The notes below the pieces were generated by a model. That model saw only the letters and a program-made list of their open reading frames with translations. It did not search any database and was not told the origin of the DNA. A stretch of 64,000 nucleotides of DNA from Bigelowiella natans CCMP2755. Taxonomy: Eukaryota > Cercozoa > Chlorarachniophyceae. This document shows, piece after piece, positions 58,758 through 64,000 of the stretch. Within the stretch, counting starts at the first letter, position 1. Every line of letters starts with the position of its first letter. The translations under genes were made by a program, and so were the position numbers. Location of the stretch: positions 1-64,000 of the forward strand of contig ADNK01001417.1 of NCBI GenBank assembly GCA_000320545.1, given 5' to 3'.

Positions 58758-59301
58758 TAATACATTAAGTAGTATCCACAGAGTCGAACATACGAATATA
58801 TTTGCTGCTCGCTCATCATAATCATAATCATCATATCTTCTATAGGAATTATGACTCGTGATCCTGCCAAAGCGCTCGCCACTGCACATCGGTTGCGAGC
58901 AGGAACTGTGTACGTGAACTGTTACAACGTCTTCGATGCCAGGTTGGCTTTACCTAAATACATAAATGTTCTTTGCCTGAGCTATGCTGCCCAGGGTGTA
59001 TTTTAGATGATCTTTTAGCTGCTGCAATGATACGATATGACCTTGATATATGAATTCTCAGCGCTCCGTTTGGAGGCTTCAAGCAGAGTGGCCAAGGACG
59101 GGAACTTGGACCCTACGGCCTCGAAAATTATTCAGAGGTTTGTGTTCAATAGCAGCATTTCGATCTTCGAGTATTAGATTTTAGCATGGGAAAGGATGAT
59201 GATGTTGGAGATATTCTGCGTTCAGATATGGTAAAATTAATTTTATTGATCATTAGGTGAAAACGGTTATTGTGGAGCTTGGCTCTGCGAAGTTCGACTG
59301 A
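54422..59301 (+). CDS. LisH-domain / aldehyde dehydrogenase fusion, 20 exons
   Basis: Exons: 54422-54703, 54783-54838, 54906-54978, 55149-55250, 55400-55447, 55635-55730, 55949-55986, 56151-56196, 56529-56638, 56790-56874, 57045-57113, 57258-57323, 57451-57558, 57684-57767, 57966-58012, 58152-58254, 58543-58648, 58846-58942, 59062-59137, 59257-59301; 578 residues. Exon 1 encodes a LisH motif (residues ~6-36, [20 protein letters not shown]) and a charged Lys/Arg then Asp/Glu linker. It splices in phase 0 to [19 protein letters not shown], the normal start of an NAD(P)-dependent ALDH. The rest is a complete class 1/2-like [33 protein letters not shown] (catalytic Glu ~340), NSGQCC (catalytic Cys ~374, 34 residues later as expected), EEIFGPV and PFGGFKQSG. 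LisH motifs mediate dimerisation. Without an organelle leader a cytosolic or nuclear location is likely. The fusion rests on the in-frame splice at 54703/54783. Confidence 0.9.
55745..55774. repeat. (TAG)n microsatellite
   Basis: Perfect TAG run in the ALDH intron 55731-55948, starting about 15 nt after the donor. Confidence 0.9.
55987..56023 (+). repeat. (GTCA)n beginning at an ALDH 5' splice site
   Basis: The intron after exon 55949-55986 starts GTCAGTCAGTCAGTCAGTCA and continues as a tetranucleotide repeat with one interruption for about 37 nt. Several in-register GT dinucleotides are offered as donors, though only those in phase with the exon would keep the frame. Confidence 0.9.
58441..58497. 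repeat. poly-C then (CT)n in ALDH intron
   Basis: A run of about 25 C passes into CT repeats just upstream of the acceptor of exon 58543-58648, where it would double as a very long polypyrimidine tract. Confidence 0.9.
58714..58755. repeat. (GT)n microsatellite in ALDH intron
   Basis: Perfect GT run in intron 58649-58845. Confidence 0.9.
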
Positions 59302-60353
59302 TGTCCAGATGTAACTGGTATCGTATAGCATGTTCTGGAGACGAACCTGGTACCTGCTGTATTCGTCAGCAGGCTTACATGCTGATAACGTGCAGCTATC
59401 ATTTTGTACTTTATTTTGGATACGCATGCATGCTCTGACTGATCATCATCATTATTATACACGAGGTTAATAAAAACATGCCTGACGCGCATTGCCATCA
59501 GGCTATTTCAGCAGCATGCGCGTTATCTTCCCTAATTCCCCTTGAAAGTTTCATGGTTTTGTCGTCTAGCTCTCTCCATGATGGCGCTCAGTTGATTGCC
59601 GAGTCTTGTTTGTTGGTAAGCGCGAACTTCCTAATGACAAACTAGCAAATATTCAGCGGTGAGCTGCGCCGGGCAGCTCTTTGCCTCTGCAAATGATCCA
59701 TGCTAGAATGTCGTCCATGCTAGCATGAATTGATGATGCCGCATGACGCGACTGCGCATCAGCAAGTGCAGCTATTTGCATGTACGTAGCGCCATGTTCG
59801 CGCGGTGCGTTTCTTGGCCATGCAGTTTCTTGGTGTTGTCATGCATCGCTGTGTGCGACGTTGTCGTATAGTCGATCACTAGAGCATATACAGCGATCGC
59901 GAGCGAATCAAACTTGTCTAGTTGCTGCACTTCAGCAGACAAGATGCTGGAGCTTTTATTCTCACAGAGCTGCATAAAATAAGGGTAGGAATACTAATGC
60001 ATGCGCTGCGTACACGTACTGCACCACATGCGCATGTTGTAGTTTTTTTATATCTGCTCAATATAATCATGATATTTACATACATACATACATACATCCA
60101 TATTTTAAAATTTTAAATATTAAAACATTATTATCCCCGAAACGCAGCAGATGCTAAAGATCGCAAAGCGGATAAGCGAACGAGATGCTGCTTGTGATAT
60201 AAGTTTATTTTCTCCATATATTTTTGCATTTCCCATTCTTCTCTCTTCGTGGTAACAAATGCTACCAAATTTTCTCGTATCCCCACCAAAATAGCTCCCG
60301 CGAGATAGTTTGACTACTCATTACCGTCGTTGTTCGGATGATGACAATTCAGC
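59302..60353. other. convergent intergenic island
   Basis: Between the 3' ends of ALDH (+) and GAPDH (-). About 59640-60020 is CATG/GCATGC-rich, with CATGCTAGCATG at 59716-59727 and a one-mismatch copy CATGCTAGAATG at 59699-59710. A CATA tetranucleotide run lies near 60077-60097. No gene supported. Confidence 0.7.
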
Positions 60354-62096
<1,743 letters not shown>

Positions 62097-62970
62097 GAAT
62101 CTCATCGGTGCAATCAATGCCGTTGAGCATGCAATGAAGAAACCTCGTCTTTAACTTGTGCTCACGAAAGTTGACTTGCCACCGAATTCTCAGCATGATG
62201 CAGAGTTGATACAGGGAGAGATCAAGAAAAAATGGGATTCATTGTACCAACATCTTCTTTCACAGGGGCCTCGACGTGCCCTCTGTAGTGCCAAGAGCGA
62301 GTTCGGAATAGACTCTGTGAAAGAGGAATTAGTAAACCTATTTGACGACTTGCCCATGCCAGTGCCAGTTTTCAATTCCACTTAAAAAAAAACACCATTG
62401 AACTGGTGATTGTTGGACCTAAAGGTGTTGGTAAGTCCACATTTCTACATTGCCTCCAGTCAGGTAAATCTCCTGATCACAGTTCTAGACCTGCTCTGGA
62501 TGCAGATCTTGTTGTTCTACAGGTGGAACCCAAAAATAGCGGAAGGTACATCATTATTCATTTTTGTTCCATTGCATTTAGTCACTCAACTAATTCAAGG
62601 AGATCCACCTGACTGAATTTCATTCGAACACCATTTTTCCACATTGCATTTCAGAAAATTCGTGTTGAAGGCTTGGGACACAACGGGACAAGAGGAGTTT
62701 GAGTCATTGCCTTCCTCTCTTCTCCGGAGAGCAGACATCATCTTGATGATGTACGAAGCGGGAAAACCAGAGTTCAAGAATTGGGTCGAGAATTGGAGCA
62801 CAAAGATAAAAGAGGAACACAAATCTGGCGTGCAGATTTTAATGGCTTGCATGAAGGCCGACATTCTCTCCAAAGAAGAGGCGAATAAACACAAGCATTG
62901 TTTCACGAAGAACAAACCGGGCCAAATATTATATTTCGTCTCAAATTTAGTCCATCCGACATCCTCGTGA
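62097..62970 (+). pseudogene. Ras/Roc-like GTPase relic, broken
   Basis: Two partial GTPase segments follow each other. The first, from an acceptor at 62096, has NLIGAINAVEHAMKKPRL, an in-frame TAA at 62152-62154, then LVLTKVDLPP (G4) and CSAKSEFGIDSVKEE (G5) but no P-loop upstream. A run of nine A at 62384-62392 then shifts the frame. The second has a P-loop (IVGPKGVGKSTFL), an intron at about 62548-62654, then WDTTGQEEFESL (G3) and ADIILMMYEAG, with a weak G4 (ACMKADI). It stops at 62968-62970. The breaks and missing ends suggest decay of a multi-domain GTPase (Roco, Miro or tandem type). A sequencing slip in the A run cannot be excluded. Confidence 0.6.
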
Positions 62971-63478
62971 TCAAATAGAAGACGGTAGAGGTAGTGGTCA
63001 CGGTCTAGTCTATGTCTTGCGGGAACCAAGTTCCCTAAGCTAGCTAAGTATGAGATATTGAGACGGATGTAATGAAGTGATTAGATCTTTTCAATAGTCA
63101 TCCTAATGTAGCTATGCAAAGCAGCGACTTATCGTGCATGGCGGCGGACGAGGATCTATAGCGATGTACTAGTGTGCTGGACACCCCGCGTGCGCCAAGA
63201 CCTCTAGACCTATCTTGCTAGCTGCAGACGTGCAGCTCCATGTGCGTGCATGCAATGCTATATTGCTACGGCCTGCGATGCGCATGCATGCCAAGCTAGC
63301 TAGACGCACTGCTGCTAGCGCTAGAGCCATCACGCATGCTTCGATTGCAATCACCAAGACGGGTGCCACGGTGGCGAGCGTTGTGCAACCGAATGCAATG
63401 TTCGCCACGTGGTTAGGTGGGTACAGTGCACATCTGTGAAGATGACAGTCATTTTTTCAATCGAAGACTTTGACATAA
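62971..63478. other. CTAG/GCATGC island
   Basis: Island texture at about 63030-63420 (GCTAGCTAG, GCATGCATGC). It shares a 27-bp segment, one mismatch, with the island at 46599. No exact CATGCTAGCATG seen. Confidence 0.65.
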
Positions 63479-63491
63479 AACGTTTCACTCA

Positions 63492-63914
63492 CAAATCGAA
63501 ATTGTGAAACGTCGTAACAATACCACACTTAACCTCCTCATCCACATGCATGGCAAAGTCAGACACATTATTACACTACAAACTGTTCAAGGTCTTGACA
63601 AACTGTCTTTCCGAGGCCAGAGAGGTTTCGAAGGTGAGAAAGAATGTATTGTATTTGCGTGCTAATTTTCCTCTTTATGACATCATTTCCTGGGTATAAA
63701 TAAAGATACGTATGAAGTGTTGTTCATGATCATCTACGCCTCAAAAGGGGATATAAGTAGTGGGGAAGTACATGCAGTGACAAACCTTTTTCAAATGGGT
63801 CTTTCAGATATCGCTTACATATTGTGCTGTACACAGCAGCGATTTGCGAAAAAATCCTATTTCTGTGATTTGATCAACATATTTACGTCAAACGCCTCTT
63901 ACAAAATAGATTGA
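63492..63914 (+). CDS. unidentified two-exon ORF, 5' end unresolved
   Basis: Segments 63492-63633 and 63706-63914 join in phase across a 72-nt GT-AG intron and encode about 116 residues ending at TGA 63912-63914. It contains IVKRRNNTTLNLLIHMHGKV, then LFMIIYASKGDISSGEV and FAKKSYFCDLINIFTSNA. Composition is protein-like but I recognise no family and no start codon. It may be a gene fragment related to the decayed GTPase locus or a small lineage-specific gene. Confidence 0.35.
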
Positions 63915-63965
63915 TAAACACTACCAAAATAGCCCTTGTTCCGACAGTGTAAATCCATGTTCAAT

Positions 63966-64000
63966 CATCATCATCATCATCAGCAGCAGCAGCAGCAGCA
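63966..64000. repeat. (CAT)n/(CAG)n at window edge
   Basis: A CAT repeat passes into a CAG repeat that runs off the end of the window. Confidence 0.85.

Noticed and set aside
63492-63914. continuation of the GTPase relic into the last ORF
   Set aside because: The two are separated by a CTAG/GCATGC island and no in-phase junction was found, so they are listed separately.

Overview
This is nuclear DNA from an intron-rich unicellular eukaryote. The genes are ordinary eukaryotic housekeeping genes (UTP21, RRP8, eL33, eL43, CHMP1, condensin-II CAP-H2, LSM14, an SRRM2/Cwc21-type splicing protein, GAPDH) cut by many short GT-AG introns of mostly about 50-150 nt. The ribulose-5-phosphate 3-epimerase gene encodes a signal-peptide-like leader followed by a transit-peptide-like stretch. 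Together with moderate GC content, this suggests an alga with a complex (secondary) plastid, for example a chlorarachniophyte-like protist. That placement is inference; the housekeeping genes themselves do not settle the lineage. Exon models were built by reading splice junctions and requiring the reading phase to be kept across every junction.

Layout, left to right: a (GT)n and CTAG/CATG-rich island (1-1900); a DUF218 membrane protein (-, 2534-4868); an intronless mitochondrial carrier (+, 5138-6040); eL43 (-, 7848-8188); plastid-type RPE (+, 8704-10189); UTP21/WDR36 (-, 11195-17147); eL33 (-, 19250-19798); RRP8 (+, 20027-21297); a 25-exon coiled-coil/Ig-PH/mu-homology-like protein (-, 22202-31675); LSM14 (+, 32473-34634); an unrecognised disordered protein (-, 36034-37612); an unrecognised protein with C-terminal ankyrin repeats (+, 38357-46362); an SRRM2/Cwc21-like protein (-, 47382-48616); CHMP1 (+, 49082-50138); CAP-H2 (-, 51279-53542); a LisH-aldehyde dehydrogenase fusion (+, 54422-59301); cytosolic GAPDH (-, 60354-61795); a broken Ras/Roc-like GTPase relic (+, 62097-62970); and an unidentified spliced ORF (+, 63492-63914).

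Gene orientation alternates almost perfectly, so nearly every gene shares a short divergent promoter region with one neighbour (about 230-880 bp) and a longer convergent gap with the other (about 0.9-1.8 kb). Every convergent gap is a distinctive island rich in CTAG, CATG and GCATGC. Six of the seven gaps bounded by two mapped genes carry the 12-bp palindrome CATGCTAGCATG exactly once; the seventh (6041-7847) lacks an exact copy, and the left-edge island has two. Divergent gaps lack it. Introns and gaps are full of long microsatellites, several starting right at 5' splice sites.

Functionally, ribosome biogenesis is prominent (UTP21 in the small-subunit processome, RRP8 in 25S/28S rRNA methylation, eL33 and eL43 in the large subunit). 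RNA processing and decay (Cwc21/SRRM2-like, LSM14), membrane traffic (CHMP1, the mu-homology-like protein), chromosome structure (CAP-H2) and central carbon metabolism (RPE, GAPDH, ALDH) make up the rest. No operon-like logic is expected or seen.

The most notable items are the LisH-ALDH fusion, the coiled-coil/Ig-PH/mu-homology-like architecture, and the palindrome that marks convergent 3' ends.
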